Part shown: one piece after another, positions 24,851-34,342 of the stretch
How positions within the stretch are numbered: position 1 is the first letter of the stretch
How the letters are laid out: every line of letters begins with the position of its first letter
From: Streptomyces sp. NK15101
GTDB lineage: Bacteria > Actinomycetota > Actinomycetes > Streptomycetales > Streptomycetaceae
Direction of reading: 5' to 3'
DNA length: 64,000 nucleotides
Assembly: GCF_020400725.1 (NCBI RefSeq)
Contig: NZ_JAINVG010000040.1
Coordinates: forward strand, 1-64,000
The notes under the pieces: generated by a model
What the model was told of the DNA's origin: nothing
Seen by the model: only the letters and a program-made list of their open reading frames with translations
Database searches by the model: none
Translations under genes and position numbers: made by a program

Positions 24851-26062
24851 ATGGCAGCGGAGATCGTCAATCCTCGCAACGACAGTGGTACGGATGGAGC
24901 TCCCGAGGAGCCCTTCGATCCTGTCTTCGCCCTTCACCGGGGCGGCAAGATGGCCGTGCAGGCCACCGTTCCCCTCCGGGACAAGGACGACCTGTCCCTC
25001 GCGTACACGCCCGGCGTCGCCAAGGTGTGCACCGCGATCGCGGAGCAGCCCGAGCTGGTCAACGACTACACCTGGAAGTCCCAGGTCGTCGCCGTCGTGA
25101 CCGACGGCACGGCGGTGCTCGGCCTCGGCGACATCGGCCCGGAGGCCTCCCTCCCGGTCATGGAGGGGAAGGCCATCCTCTTCAAGCAGTTCGGCGGCGT
25201 GGACGCGGTCCCGATCGCCCTGGCCACCACCGACACCGACGAGATCGTCGAGACCGTCGTCCGGCTCGCCCCGTCCTTCGGCGGCGTGAACCTGGAGGAC
25301 ATCTCGGCCCCGCGGTGCTTCGAGATCGAGCGCAAGCTCCAGGAGCGCCTCGACATCCCGGTCTTCCACGACGACCAGCACGGCACCGCGATCGTCACCC
25401 TCGCCGCCCTGCGCAACGCGGCGAAGCTGACCGGCCGGACCCTCGGCGACCTGCGCGGTGTCATCTCCGGCGCCGGTGCGGCCGGCGTGGCCATCGCGAA
25501 GTTCCTCCTGGAGGCCGGCCTCGGCGACGTCTGCGTCGCCGACCGCAAGGGCATCGTCAGCCGCGACCGCGAGGACCTCACGGACGTCAAGCGCGAGATC
25601 GCGGAGCTCACCAACAAGGCGGGCCTCAGCGGCTCCCTGGAGAGCGCCCTGGCCGGCGCGGACGTCTTCATCGGCGTCTCCGGCGGTACGGTCCCCGAGG
25701 CGGCCGTCGCCGCCATGGCCCCGAACGCCTTCGTGTTCGCCATGGCCAACCCGAACCCCGAGGTCCACCCCGACGTCGCGCACAAGTACGCGGCCGTCGT
25801 GGCGACCGGCCGTTCGGACTACCCGAACCAGATCAACAACGTCCTCGCGTTCCCCGGCATCTTCGCCGGCGCGCTCCAGGTCCGGGCCTCCCGGATCACC
25901 GAGGGCATGAAGATCGCCGCGGCCAACGCCATCGCGGACGTGGTCGGCGACCAGCTCGCCGCCGACTGCGTGATCCCGTCGCCGTTCGACGAGCGGGTCG
26001 CCCCTGCCGTCGCGGCCGCGGTCGCCGCCGCCGCCCGCGCCGAGGGCGTCGCCCGCCGCTGA
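24851..26062 (+). CDS. NAD(P)-dependent malic enzyme
   Basis: A 403-residue malic enzyme that oxidatively decarboxylates malate to pyruvate. The N-terminal malic domain has SLAYTPGVAKVC and the metal-binding FEIERKL and VFHDDQHGTA; the NAD(P)-binding domain begins GVISGAGAAGVAIAKFLLEAG. Its length fits the short bacterial single-function form without a phosphotransacetylase domain. Cofactor choice (NAD or NADP) cannot be called by eye. It is followed by an 18-bp hairpin and stands alone. Confidence 0.94.
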   Translation: MAAEIVNPRNDSGTDGAPEEPFDPVFALHRGGKMAVQATVPLRDKDDLSLAYTPGVAKVCTAIAEQPELVNDYTWKSQVVAVVTDGTAVLGLGDIGPEASLPVMEGKAILFKQFGGVDAVPIALATTDTDEIVETVVRLAPSFGGVNLEDISAPRCFEIERKLQERLDIPVFHDDQHGTAIVTLAALRNAAKLTGRTLGDLRGVISGAGAAGVAIAKFLLEAGLGDVCVADRKGIVSRDREDLTDVKREIAELTNKAGLSGSLESALAGADVFIGVSGGTVPEAAVAAMAPNAFVFAMANPNPEVHPDVAHKYAAVVATGRSDYPNQINNVLAFPGIFAGALQVRASRITEGMKIAAANAIADVVGDQLAADCVIPSPFDERVAPAVAAAVAAAARAEGVARR

Positions 26063-26103
26063 CGCCCCACCCGGCCGCGCGGTCACCGCTGCCGCGCCCC
26101 GGC

Positions 26104-26152
26104 CACGCCGAAGGGCCCCGTTCCGCACGCCGGGACGGGGCCCTTCGGCGTG
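26104..26152. terminator. 18-bp hairpin terminator after malic enzyme
   Basis: The arms 26104-26121 and 26135-26152 are perfect complements around a 13-base loop, starting 42 bases after the stop. Confidence 0.9.
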
Positions 26153-26257
26153 CGGGGCGCACGGCAGAAGGGGGCGCCGGCGCGCTCTGTCCAGGCGACA
26201 GGGGTCACACGGGTGCGTGGTTCCGTCGCCCACCGGCGGCGGCCTAGGGTCGGGGCC

Positions 26258-27223
26258 ATGTTCGCTGCCTACGCTGCCCGAATCGACCGCGACCAGCCCC
26301 TGAACGGCCTCGAATTGGGCGAACGTCCCGAACCCGAGGCGCGGCCCGGGTGGACCACCGTCACCGTCAAGGCCGCCTCGCTCAACCACCACGACCTGTG
26401 GTCGCTGCGCGGGGTCGGCCTGCCCGAGGAGAAGCTGCCGATGATCCTCGGCTGCGACGCCGCCGGCATCGACGAGGACGGCAACGAGGTCGTCCTGCAC
26501 TCCGTCATCGGCCAGACGGGCCACGGTGTCGGCCCCGACGAGCCCCGGTCCATCCTCACCGAGCGCTACCAGGGCACCTTCGCCGAGCGGGTGACCGTCC
26601 CCAGCTGGAACGTGCTGCGCAAGCCGAAGGAGCTGTCCTTCGAGGAGGCCGCCTGCCTCCCCACCGCCTGGCTGACCGCCTACCGCATGCTCTTCACCAA
26701 CGCCGGCGTGCGGCCCGGCGACTCCGTGCTCGTGCAGGGCGCGGGCGGCGGCGTCGCCACCGCCGCGATCGCCCTCGGCAAGGCGGCCGGCCTGCGGGTC
26801 TTCGCCACCAGCCGCGACGAGGCCAAGCGGAAGCGGGCCGTCGAGCTCGGCGCCGTCGAGGCGTACGAGCCGGGGGCACGGCTCCCGCAGCGCGTGGACG
26901 CCGTCATCGAGACCGTCGGCGCCGCCACCTGGTCGCACTCGGTCAAGTCGCTGCGGCCCGGCGGCACGCTCGTCATCTCGGGCGCCACGAGCGGTGACCG
27001 ACCCTCGCACGCCGAGCTGACCCGGATCTTCTTCCTGGAGCTGAAGGTCGTCGGCTCGACGATGGGCTCCAAGGACGAGCTGGAGGACCTTCTGTCGTTC
27101 TGCGCGGCGACGGGCCTGCGGCCGGTGATCGACGAGGTGCTGCCGCTGGACCGGGCGCGGGAGGGCTTCGAGAAGATGGCCTCCGGCGAGCTCTTCGGAA
27201 AGATCGTCCTGAAGACCTCGTGA
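26258..27223 (+). CDS. Zinc-type alcohol dehydrogenase/quinone oxidoreductase-like enzyme
   Basis: A 321-residue medium-chain dehydrogenase/reductase. The N-terminal GroES-like domain has LNHHDLWSLRG, where one zinc ligand position appears as His, and the Rossmann domain has VLVQGAGGGVATAAIALGKAAG. It lacks the four-cysteine structural zinc loop. It resembles quinone oxidoreductase-like members, with NADPH expected. No pathway is indicated by neighbours. The ATG at 26258 lacks a strong ribosome-binding site. Confidence 0.82.
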   Translation: MFAAYAARIDRDQPLNGLELGERPEPEARPGWTTVTVKAASLNHHDLWSLRGVGLPEEKLPMILGCDAAGIDEDGNEVVLHSVIGQTGHGVGPDEPRSILTERYQGTFAERVTVPSWNVLRKPKELSFEEAACLPTAWLTAYRMLFTNAGVRPGDSVLVQGAGGGVATAAIALGKAAGLRVFATSRDEAKRKRAVELGAVEAYEPGARLPQRVDAVIETVGAATWSHSVKSLRPGGTLVISGATSGDRPSHAELTRIFFLELKVVGSTMGSKDELEDLLSFCAATGLRPVIDEVLPLDRAREGFEKMASGELFGKIVLKTS

Positions 27224-27313
27224 CGACCCCTTGATGACTCGTCAGTACTGCTGATGGGATCTCCGGCACGCGAAACGTGAACATCTCTCACTTCCTCGTG
27301 CCGGAGGTCTTCC

Positions 27314-28690
27314 TTGCTGCGAACGCGAACCACCCTCGCGGCGACCCTCGTCGTCGCCGCCCTGCTCGCCCCGACGGCCGCCCACGCGGAGCCGGCGGAA
27401 ACCGGCATACCCGCCCTCACCGACGAGCACGGCCGGGTGCTCACCCTGCGCGGCTGGAACGTCGAGGACAAGGCCAACCGGGGCGACGCCGCCCTCTCCG
27501 CGATCACCGAGAAGCACTTCCGCGACCTGCGGGCCAAGGGCTTCGGCTTCGCCCGCCTGCTCGTCTTCTGGGACGACCTGGAGCCCCGCCCGGGCCGGTA
27601 CAGCCAGGCCTACCTGCGGAAGATCGAACGCATCCTGGACTGGGCCGGGAAGTACGACGTCAAGGTCCTCGTCGACGCCCACCAGGACGTCTTCGGACCC
27701 GCCTTCGGCCACCGGGGCGTGCCGGCCTGGGCGACCAGGACCGACGGGCTGCCCTTCACCCCGCACCCGGACGACTGGTTCTCCGAGTACTTCGAGCCCG
27801 CCGTCCAGCGGGCCTTCACCCACCTGTACGAGGACGAGGACCTGAGGCGCGCCCAGGCCCGCATGTGGCGGGTGCTCGCCGACCGCTTCGCCGACCACCC
27901 GGCGGTGCTCGGCTACGACCTCATCAACGAGCCGATGGGCGAGCTGCGGGAGGGCGAGGACCTGCCGACGGCGGCCCGGCGCATCGAACGGGACCAGCTC
28001 ACCCCCATGTACAACCGCCTCGCGGACGCGGTCCGTTCGGCCGACCGGGACGCCTGGGTCTTCGTCGAGCCGACCCCGATCGTCGGCGAGGGCGTGCCCA
28101 CCGGACTGGGCAGGATCGACGACCCGAAGATCGTCTACGCCCCGCACTTCTACAACACCGGCATGGAGGCGGGCGCCGACTACGACCCCGCCGCCGGCTG
28201 GATCGAGAGCTACGAGCAGGCCGTCACCCTGTACCCCAAGGAGTACGAGGTGCCCGTGGTGGTGGGGGAGTGGGGGCCGCTCAACAACTCCCTGCCGAAC
28301 ATGAACCGCTTCTACCGCGAGGCCATGGCCTCCCTCGGGCGCTACACCTCCGGCTGGGCTGGCTACGTGTGGTGCTACGGCGGCGGCTACTGCGCGGTGG
28401 ACGGCGCCGGCGCCTTCCGCACGAACAAGGAGCTGACCGCCGAGCCGTACGCGGAGGCGGTCGCGGGCACGGTCCGCTCCGCCGCGTACGACTCCGGGTC
28501 CGGTGTCTACCGCCTGTCCTACGACGCGGCCGGCCGGCGGGGCCCCCGCGTCACCGAGCTCTCCCTCCCGCCCGGCGACTGGGGGGTCACCGCCCGCGGC
28601 GCCGCGCTGGTCCTCCGCAAGGACCGCGGCAGGGCCTGGATCCTCGCGACCCCCGGCGCCCGGGTGACGGTCACTGTCACCCGGGGCTGA
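27314..28690 (+). CDS. Secreted GH5 endoglycoceramidase-like glycosidase
   Basis: A 458-residue secreted glycoside hydrolase family 5 enzyme. A signal peptide covers about residues 1-25 (VVAALLAPTAAHA). The acid/base Glu is in DLINEPMG near residue 206 and the nucleophile Glu in VVGEWGPL near residue 319. GWNVEDKANRG and VDAHQDVFG are typical of endoglycosylceramidases, which release the glycan from glycosphingolipids. A C-terminal beta domain follows the catalytic barrel. The TTG start at 27314 follows GGAGG by 6 bases. The natural substrate in soil is uncertain. Confidence 0.85.
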   Translation: MLRTRTTLAATLVVAALLAPTAAHAEPAETGIPALTDEHGRVLTLRGWNVEDKANRGDAALSAITEKHFRDLRAKGFGFARLLVFWDDLEPRPGRYSQAYLRKIERILDWAGKYDVKVLVDAHQDVFGPAFGHRGVPAWATRTDGLPFTPHPDDWFSEYFEPAVQRAFTHLYEDEDLRRAQARMWRVLADRFADHPAVLGYDLINEPMGELREGEDLPTAARRIERDQLTPMYNRLADAVRSADRDAWVFVEPTPIVGEGVPTGLGRIDDPKIVYAPHFYNTGMEAGADYDPAAGWIESYEQAVTLYPKEYEVPVVVGEWGPLNNSLPNMNRFYREAMASLGRYTSGWAGYVWCYGGGYCAVDGAGAFRTNKELTAEPYAEAVAGTVRSAAYDSGSGVYRLSYDAAGRRGPRVTELSLPPGDWGVTARGAALVLRKDRGRAWILATPGARVTVTVTRG

Positions 28691-28813
28691 GACGGCCGGG
28701 GCGGGGCCGGTCGGCCCGTGCCGGTCCTTCCGGCCCGGTCCGCAGGGCGCCCCCGGTGCTCGCCGGGGTGGCTCTCGGCGCTCGCGCCCCTCAAGTCGCC
28801 GCCGGGCGCCCCC

Positions 28814-29713
28814 TCAGCCCTTTCGCTCCGGGTGGAGCAGGGTCGTGATCCGGGTCGCCGCCGTGGACAAGTGGCGTCGGGCTTCCGTGAGTTGGTCCTC
28901 CGACACCCCGTGGTCGCGGGCCGCGTCACGGACTTCGTCGCGGAAGCGGTCGAGGAGGCGGTCGAGGTCGCGGGCCGGGTCGCCCGAGCTCGTCGTGTCC
29001 CGCGCCCACTCCGGTGCCTCGTCGGCCGGGGTCTTCGCGAGCGGCGGCTCCGGCGACGCGGCCTTCGGGTGGGCCGTGCCCGCCACCAGGTCGCCGAGCT
29101 GGGCCGTGATGCCCGAGATCCCCTCCCAGACCCCCTTGGGCCAGTCGCCCCGTGAGAACCGGTCCTGAACCTCCTCCTGCACCTGCTGGGCGATCCGCTG
29201 GAACTCCTTCGCCTGGCGGCGCGCCGAACGAGCCTCCTCGCGGGCCTCGCGGGCCTGCTCCTTCCACTCCTGTCTGACCCGGCGCAGCTCCTCCTTGGCC
29301 TCGGCGAACGAGGGGGGATCCACCGCGCGGGTCCGGCCCGCGGCCGCGCGCATCTCGCTGCGCACCCGGCCGGCCGCGCCCCGCACGTCGTCGCGGATCT
29401 CCGCCGCCAGCTCCGAGACCGACTCGCGGATCTCCCGCTCCAGGTCGTCCAGTTCGGCCCCGCGCCCGGCCAGCTCGGCGCGGCCGGCGTCGGTGATCGA
29501 GTAGACCTTGCGGCCCCCCTCACTGGCATGGGTGACGAGCCCCTCGGCCTCCAGCTTGGCGAGGCGCGGATAGACCGTGCCCGCCGAGGGCGCGTACAGC
29601 CCCTGGAAGCGCTCCTCCAGGAGCCGGATCACCTCGTACCCGTGGCGCGGGGCCTCGTCGAGCAGCTTGAGGAGGTAGAGGCGGAGGCGTCCGTGGGCGA
29701 AGACGGGCGGCAT
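28814..29713 (-). CDS. PadR-family regulator with long helical C-terminus
   Basis: A 299-residue PadR regulator. The N-terminal winged helix has LLKLLDEAPRHGYEVIRLLEERFQGLYAP, of which the core is RHGYEVIRLLEERF, and YPRLAKLEAEGLV. Residues 90-190 form a long charged helix (RQEWKEQAREAREEARSARR), likely coiled coil. It follows the DUF4097 gene by one base (stop at 29717, start at 29713), so they form an operon. A 28-bp palindrome upstream of the operon predicts autoregulation. The C-terminal 110 residues are unlike standard PadR. Confidence 0.87.
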   Translation of the reverse strand: MPPVFAHGRLRLYLLKLLDEAPRHGYEVIRLLEERFQGLYAPSAGTVYPRLAKLEAEGLVTHASEGGRKVYSITDAGRAELAGRGAELDDLEREIRESVSELAAEIRDDVRGAAGRVRSEMRAAAGRTRAVDPPSFAEAKEELRRVRQEWKEQAREAREEARSARRQAKEFQRIAQQVQEEVQDRFSRGDWPKGVWEGISGITAQLGDLVAGTAHPKAASPEPPLAKTPADEAPEWARDTTSSGDPARDLDRLLDRFRDEVRDAARDHGVSEDQLTEARRHLSTAATRITTLLHPERKG

Positions 29714-29714
29714 G

Positions 29715-30590
29715 TCAGAGCACCTTTCCGGTCGCGGAGGGGGCGGACGAGGGGGCGGCGTCGCCGTCCTCCCCGGACTCGGGGCGGCGGAGCAGGGCGA
29801 TGGAGCCGGAGATGGTGGTCGCCTTGAGCGTCCCCCGGCCCGAGCCGAGGGTGCCGGTGATGGACTTGGCGCCCCACTGGCCTCCCACCCGCAGGTCCTC
29901 GAAGGCGTTCGACACGGCGCCGCTCGTGGTGCTCGCCTCCACCCGGGCGTCGGCCGGGTGCGGAAGCCGGATGGCGACCTCGCCGGAGACGCTGGTGAGC
30001 CGGATGTCGGCGGGCGGTCCGTCGAGCCGGGCCGGGTCGAGGTCGATGACCATGTCGCCGCTGACCGTGTCGGCCTTCACGGAGGAGCCCGCGCCCTCGA
30101 TCACCGTCACGTCCCCGGTCACGGAGTTGACGCGCAGCGCGCCGGTGACCGACTGGGCCTCCAGGTTCCCCGAGACGGTCTCGGCCCGGACCGGGCCGGA
30201 GAGTCCGAGGAGGGTGGTGTCGCCCGTGACGCCGCGCACCTCCGTACGCCCTCTGATCCCCGTGACGACCGCCTCGGCGCCGACCACGCCCACCTCGACG
30301 TCGACGCCCGCCGGGACGGCGACGGAGACGACGGCCCGGCGCCGGTACTCCTTGCGCTCGAACCACTTGAGGATGCTCTTCCACTGCAGGTCCTCGTAGG
30401 TCACGGTCAGCGTGGAGCCGTCCTGCGTCACGACCAGCGGCGGGCCCTCGATCTCGGAGACCTCCAGGCGGACGGAACTCTCGTCCGTCCCCACCACGTT
30501 CACCGTGCCGTTGACGATGCGGACCTGCAGCAGCGTCACGGGGTCGGCCGGAGCCAGCTTCGTCGGCTCGGTGACGGACCACTCTGTCAT
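29715..30590 (-). CDS. DUF4097 beta-repeat protein
   Basis: A 291-residue protein built of short repeated strands with the pattern V..VTG.V.V...SG.V (for example EAQSVTGALRVNSVTGDVTV), which predicts a beta-solenoid typical of DUF4097/adhesin-like proteins. It has no signal peptide or membrane segment. The ATG at 30590 follows GGGAGG. It is the first gene of an operon with the PadR regulator, an arrangement common in actinobacteria and probably linked to envelope stress, although the molecular role is unknown. Confidence 0.85.
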   Translation of the reverse strand: MTEWSVTEPTKLAPADPVTLLQVRIVNGTVNVVGTDESSVRLEVSEIEGPPLVVTQDGSTLTVTYEDLQWKSILKWFERKEYRRRAVVSVAVPAGVDVEVGVVGAEAVVTGIRGRTEVRGVTGDTTLLGLSGPVRAETVSGNLEAQSVTGALRVNSVTGDVTVIEGAGSSVKADTVSGDMVIDLDPARLDGPPADIRLTSVSGEVAIRLPHPADARVEASTTSGAVSNAFEDLRVGGQWGAKSITGTLGSGRGTLKATTISGSIALLRRPESGEDGDAAPSSAPSATGKVL

Positions 30591-30620
30591 GGTGCTGACC
30601 TCCCGTGTCGGCAACGCAAC

Positions 30621-30648
30621 ATATCGCGTCTCTCGATAGACACGATAT
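30621..30648. promoter_or_regulatory. PadR-type operator palindrome
   Basis: ATATCGCGTCTC (30621-30632) and TAGACACGATAT (30637-30648) match at 10 of 12 positions around TCGA. A third ATATCGCG follows at 30647-30654. AT-rich palindromes with ATATCG fit actinobacterial PadR operators; it lies 31 bases before the DUF4097 start. Confidence 0.75.
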
Positions 30649-30740
30649 ATCGCGGCCTTGCGAAGTCAACCCTGACTCATCCCTGACAGGGGAGGGGGGA
30701 ATCTCCGTCGTATGCGGACAAATTGCCCTAGCGTGGGGCC

Positions 30741-31556
30741 ATGAACGCGACATCCGGACCACAGTCCGTCGGAGCCCTGCTGCTCTGCCGCGGTGAGCCG
30801 CCGGAGGTCCGGCCGCCGGCCCTGCTCCTCCGGGAACAGCTGCTCCTCGCCCCCGCGGGCGCCGAGTGGACCGTGCTCGTACCGGAGGGGAAGCCCTGGC
30901 TGCGCGGCGGGGAGTCCGTCGAGCGGGTCGTCACCGGCTGGGCCACCGCCCTCGCCGTCCCGGCCGGCGGCCGGCCCGTCGTCGCGCTCTGGTGGGACCG
31001 CGACCGCGCCGGTCTCACGCTCGCCGCCGGCTTCCGCCGCACGGTCGGCTACACCTGGCTCGCGGACGGCACACCCGTCGGAGAGGACGAGGCCATGCGC
31101 ACCTTCGCCGCCCGGCTCGCCCTCGATCCCGTCCTGGACGTGCAGGCCCTCCAACCGCTCACCGAGCCCGACCCGGACGCCGACGCCCACACCCGTCTCA
31201 TCGGCGTCGTCGCCGTCCTCGCCCGTGCCGGACTCGCCCTGCCCGCCGGACTCGTCCCCGGCCAGAGCGCCGACCGGCTCCGCTCCGCCGCCCTCGACCA
31301 GGGCGCCGAGCAGCTCGAACGGCACGGCCTGCCCGATGTCCTGCGCGCGGAGCTCGACGTGGTGGAGAGCGGCCCCCTCGGCCCGTACCTGCGCGGCCCC
31401 AAGGCGCGCGTCCTGGGCGGGGCGCAGCTCCTCGCGGGGATGCCGCTGCTGCTCTGGGGCGCCGCCCGGCGCAACGGCGGCTGGGCGACGGCCGGCGCGC
31501 TGCTCGTCGCGCACGGCGCGCTCGGGCTCGCCTACGACCGGCTGCGGGAGCGGTGA
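30741..31556 (+). CDS. Conserved hypothetical protein, C-terminal membrane segments
   Basis: A 271-residue protein with a soluble Ala/Leu/Pro-rich N-terminal region and two weak hydrophobic segments near the C-terminus (about residues 222-235 and 243-262, ARVLGGAQLLAGMPLLLWGA and ATAGALLVAHGALGLAY). No catalytic motif is recognised. It begins 92 bases after the PadR palindrome and is divergent from the PadR operon, so the operator might influence it. Function unknown. Confidence 0.75.
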   Translation: MNATSGPQSVGALLLCRGEPPEVRPPALLLREQLLLAPAGAEWTVLVPEGKPWLRGGESVERVVTGWATALAVPAGGRPVVALWWDRDRAGLTLAAGFRRTVGYTWLADGTPVGEDEAMRTFAARLALDPVLDVQALQPLTEPDPDADAHTRLIGVVAVLARAGLALPAGLVPGQSADRLRSAALDQGAEQLERHGLPDVLRAELDVVESGPLGPYLRGPKARVLGGAQLLAGMPLLLWGAARRNGGWATAGALLVAHGALGLAYDRLRER

Positions 31557-31589
31557 CCGGGCCCCCGGTCCCGCAGCCGGGCGGGCTTC

Positions 31590-31775
31590 CTACTCGTCGT
31601 CGTCCTCGTCGTCGTCCAGACGGGCCAGCCAGGTCGCGAGGCGCTCGACCGGCACCTCGAAGTCGGGGTTGAGGTCGACGAACGTCCGCAGCTGCTCGGC
31701 GAGCCACTCGAAGGTGACCTCCTCCTCGCCGCGCCGCTTCTCCAGTTCCTCGATGCCACGGTCGGTGAAGTACAT
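31590..31775 (-). CDS. Small acidic protein (DUF6104-like)
   Basis: A 61-residue acidic protein starting MYFTDRGIEELEKRRGEE and ending in DDDEDDDE. It matches a short, widespread Streptomyces protein that I believe is called DUF6104. The ATG at 31775 was chosen because the family begins with MYFTDRG; an upstream in-frame codon at 31802 would add nine residues. No function is known. It is convergent with the previous gene and divergent from the conflict-type cluster. Confidence 0.8.
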   Translation of the reverse strand: MYFTDRGIEELEKRRGEEEVTFEWLAEQLRTFVDLNPDFEVPVERLATWLARLDDDEDDDE

Positions 31776-31874
31776 GCGATCAGGATAGGCCGTACCCCTC
31801 ACGTCCCCTGTCGCCCGTCAGTCCCACCGATTAGCCTTCTGGATCCAACATCGCTTCGGGGAGCGGGGGCCGCT

Positions 31875-32312
31875 GTGGCACACGGGATCGCTCGGATTCG
31901 ACTGGACGACGGCACGCCCGTGTGGGCGCGGGTCGGCGACGTGGAGGAGCTCGGCCGGGGCGGCTTCCAGGACACCGGCGTCAGGGACCGGGTCGTCTCG
32001 ATGGCCGGCGGGCTCACGGACGTGGTGCGCGGCGTCGTCGGCTCCCTGCGCGCGGGCCTCGACCCCCAGGGGCCGGTGGAGGTCGCCGTCAGCTTCGGCA
32101 TCGAACTCTCGGCGCAGTCCGGAAAGGTCATCGGCGTCCTCGCGGACGGCGCGGGCAAGGCCTCCGTCAACGTCTCCCTCACCTGGACGGAACCGGGCCC
32201 GGCGGCCGGGCGTGCGGCGGAGTCCGCGCCCGGCTCCGCCGAGCCGGCGGCCGCGGAACAGCGGTCGGGCATCGTCCCGCAGCGGCGCCCGGCGGCCGAT
32301 GGCACCGCATGA
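31875..32312 (+). CDS. Trypco1-type trypsin co-occurring protein
   Basis: A 145-residue protein with a small alpha+beta domain at about 1-105 (IARIRLDDGTPVWARVGDVEEL at the start, AVSFGIELSAQSGKVIGVLAD in the middle) and a disordered Ala/Pro tail. This matches the CU044_2847/Trypco1 family, named for co-occurring with trypsin-like proteases in conflict systems. It lies directly before such a protease with an ATGA overlap, so the two are translated together. The start is a GTG with GGGGAGCGGGGG upstream. It is the first gene of the cluster, and I infer a regulatory or inhibitory partner role. Confidence 0.85.
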   Translation: MAHGIARIRLDDGTPVWARVGDVEELGRGGFQDTGVRDRVVSMAGGLTDVVRGVVGSLRAGLDPQGPVEVAVSFGIELSAQSGKVIGVLADGAGKASVNVSLTWTEPGPAAGRAAESAPGSAEPAAAEQRSGIVPQRRPAADGTA

Positions 32313-34342
32313 GCGCCTTCGACGCTCTCGTGCGCCCCGCACTCGTACGCATCGGCGCTCCCGACGGCGGGTATGACCCGCACGGCGACCGGTTCTGGGG
32401 CACCGGCTTCTTCATCGCCCCGGGCTGGGTGCTGACGTGTGCCCATGTCGTGGCCGAGGGGGGTGGCGAGGTGTGGAGGAAAGAGCCGGCCGTCGGCATC
32501 ACCTGGCAGGACGGCAGGACCGCGCGCCGGTCCGTCGGCACGGTGGTCCTCGCCCTGCCCGAGCCCGGCGACACCGGCGAACGCCACGAGCCCTGGGGGT
32601 TCCCCGACGTCGCGCTCGTGCGCGTGCCCGGCACGCGCAAGGCCTCCTGCGTCCTGCTCGCCGAGCGCCCTCCGGCCCGGACCACCGAGGTCGGCCTGCA
32701 CGGCTGGTCACGGGAGACCGGGGAGCTGGGCATCCGTCAGGTGCACGGCAGGCTCAGCGGCGTCGACGCCGGCGCCCTCGTCACGAAGGGGGTGCTGCCC
32801 GTCGAGGGCTGCTCCGGCGGCCCCGTCGTCGACGACCTCCAGGGCGCCGTGATCGGCTTCAACAAGGGACGCTGGTCCGACCAGGGCGCCCTCGTCCCCC
32901 TCACCGCCCTGCGCCGCCTGCACGACGCTCCGGGGGGCGGGTTCTGGGCCGAGGCCCTGCGTGACCACGACCGTCACCACCTCGACCACTACCTCCAGTC
33001 GCTGGAGGACGGATCCGACTGGACGCGCGCGCAGGAGCGGCTCGGCGGCCCGCACCCGCTGAGCCCGAACCTGCGGACCAGACTGCGGGGACAGCTCGCC
33101 GCGCTGCCCCCGCCGATCAACCCCGGCGAGATCATGGACCTCGTCGACCGGGTCAAGGCCTGGATCAGGAACACCACCACCCCGGACGCGTTCGAGGACG
33201 ACCCGCGCACGTGGAGCGAGGGCGCCGCCCAGCTGTACGGGCTGCGCGCGCCCGACCGCAGCGATCCGGGGGACCCCGGCCTCGACGCCGTGCTCCTGTA
33301 CGCGGCCCACGTCGTCCGGCGGGTCTCCGGGCGGCCCGGCGGGCTGGGCGACGCGGCCGCCTTCCGGAGCTGGCTCATCGACCGGGCCGCCGACGCGGGC
33401 CCGTACCTCCGCCGGGAGATCGACGGCCTGATCGGCTCGGGCCGCTCGGCGGCCTCCGGCACCGTCCGCGAGCGCCGGGCACGCGCGGACGTGCTCCTGG
33501 AGATCGACACGCCCCGCTGGGACCGGCGCTACCCCTGGCGGGTGAAGCTGCTCCGCGACGGGCACATGGTCACCCCGCTCAAGGGCGACGACCGCGGCGT
33601 CGAGCGGGCCCGGCTCAAGGAGACCTTGCGCGGGCCGCTCGCCGAGGCCCTCCGGCTCGGCGACAACGGACCGTACCTGGCCTCCGTGGAGGCGGTGCTG
33701 CCGCGCGAGCTCTTCGACGAGCCGCTCGACACCTGGCGGCTCGAACCTCCGCAGGGCCCCGACGAGGAGTGGGGGGCCGTCACCCTCGGGCAGCGCCGCA
33801 TCGTGGTCATCCGGGACGCCCGGCGCCACGGCAAGGAGCCGTCGCCCGAGTGGCGGGAGCGCTGGGAGGCCGGGAAACGGGGACCGCTGCGCGCGGCCCC
33901 GCTGCGCGCCGAGGTGCCCGGCGCGGGCCCGGACGCCCACACCCCGCGCGTGCGCCGGGAGACCTGGGCGGAGACGTACGACCGGCTCCGGGAGGCCGAG
34001 GGCGGCACCGTTCCCGTCTTCTGCGGCCCGGTGGGCAGCGGCGACGGACTCATGGCGATGAACGCGGCCCTGACCGCCGGCCATCCGCTGGCCCTCTGGC
34101 GGACCGGCGCCCACGACCACACCGACTGCGCGGCCTTCCACGTGGAGGCGGACTGGATGCTCGCGGACGCGCGCACGGCCCCAGGGCTCGGCGAGCCCGT
34201 CCGTTCCCTGCGCGCCCTGGTGCCGGAGCGGGCCGACCTCGCCTGGGCCGAGACCATCGCCGTCCTGTACGACCCGCCCGACCGCCCGCCGCCCGCCGGC
34301 CGCCTGGAGGCCCCGACGCTGTTCGGCGAGGAGTACCCGTGA
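32309..34342 (+). CDS. Trypsin-like serine protease with VMAP-type C-terminal region
   Basis: A 677-residue protein. Residues 1-200 are a trypsin-like domain with the full triad: His46 in TCAHVV, Asp100 in FPDVALV, and Ser169 in GCSGGPV. A helical linker of about 150 residues follows. The C-terminal 280 residues begin ADVLLEIDTPRW and contain VEAVLPRELFDEPLDTWRL, which resembles the VMAP-C domain of vWA-MoxR-associated proteins. No signal peptide is visible, so it acts inside the cell. With the MoxR ATPase and SAV_2336-type protein it forms a ternary set. I infer that it is a protease effector or processor held in check by the ATPase. Confidence 0.88.
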   Translation: MSAFDALVRPALVRIGAPDGGYDPHGDRFWGTGFFIAPGWVLTCAHVVAEGGGEVWRKEPAVGITWQDGRTARRSVGTVVLALPEPGDTGERHEPWGFPDVALVRVPGTRKASCVLLAERPPARTTEVGLHGWSRETGELGIRQVHGRLSGVDAGALVTKGVLPVEGCSGGPVVDDLQGAVIGFNKGRWSDQGALVPLTALRRLHDAPGGGFWAEALRDHDRHHLDHYLQSLEDGSDWTRAQERLGGPHPLSPNLRTRLRGQLAALPPPINPGEIMDLVDRVKAWIRNTTTPDAFEDDPRTWSEGAAQLYGLRAPDRSDPGDPGLDAVLLYAAHVVRRVSGRPGGLGDAAAFRSWLIDRAADAGPYLRREIDGLIGSGRSAASGTVRERRARADVLLEIDTPRWDRRYPWRVKLLRDGHMVTPLKGDDRGVERARLKETLRGPLAEALRLGDNGPYLASVEAVLPRELFDEPLDTWRLEPPQGPDEEWGAVTLGQRRIVVIRDARRHGKEPSPEWRERWEAGKRGPLRAAPLRAEVPGAGPDAHTPRVRRETWAETYDRLREAEGGTVPVFCGPVGSGDGLMAMNAALTAGHPLALWRTGAHDHTDCAAFHVEADWMLADARTAPGLGEPVRSLRALVPERADLAWAETIAVLYDPPDRPPPAGRLEAPTLFGEEYP

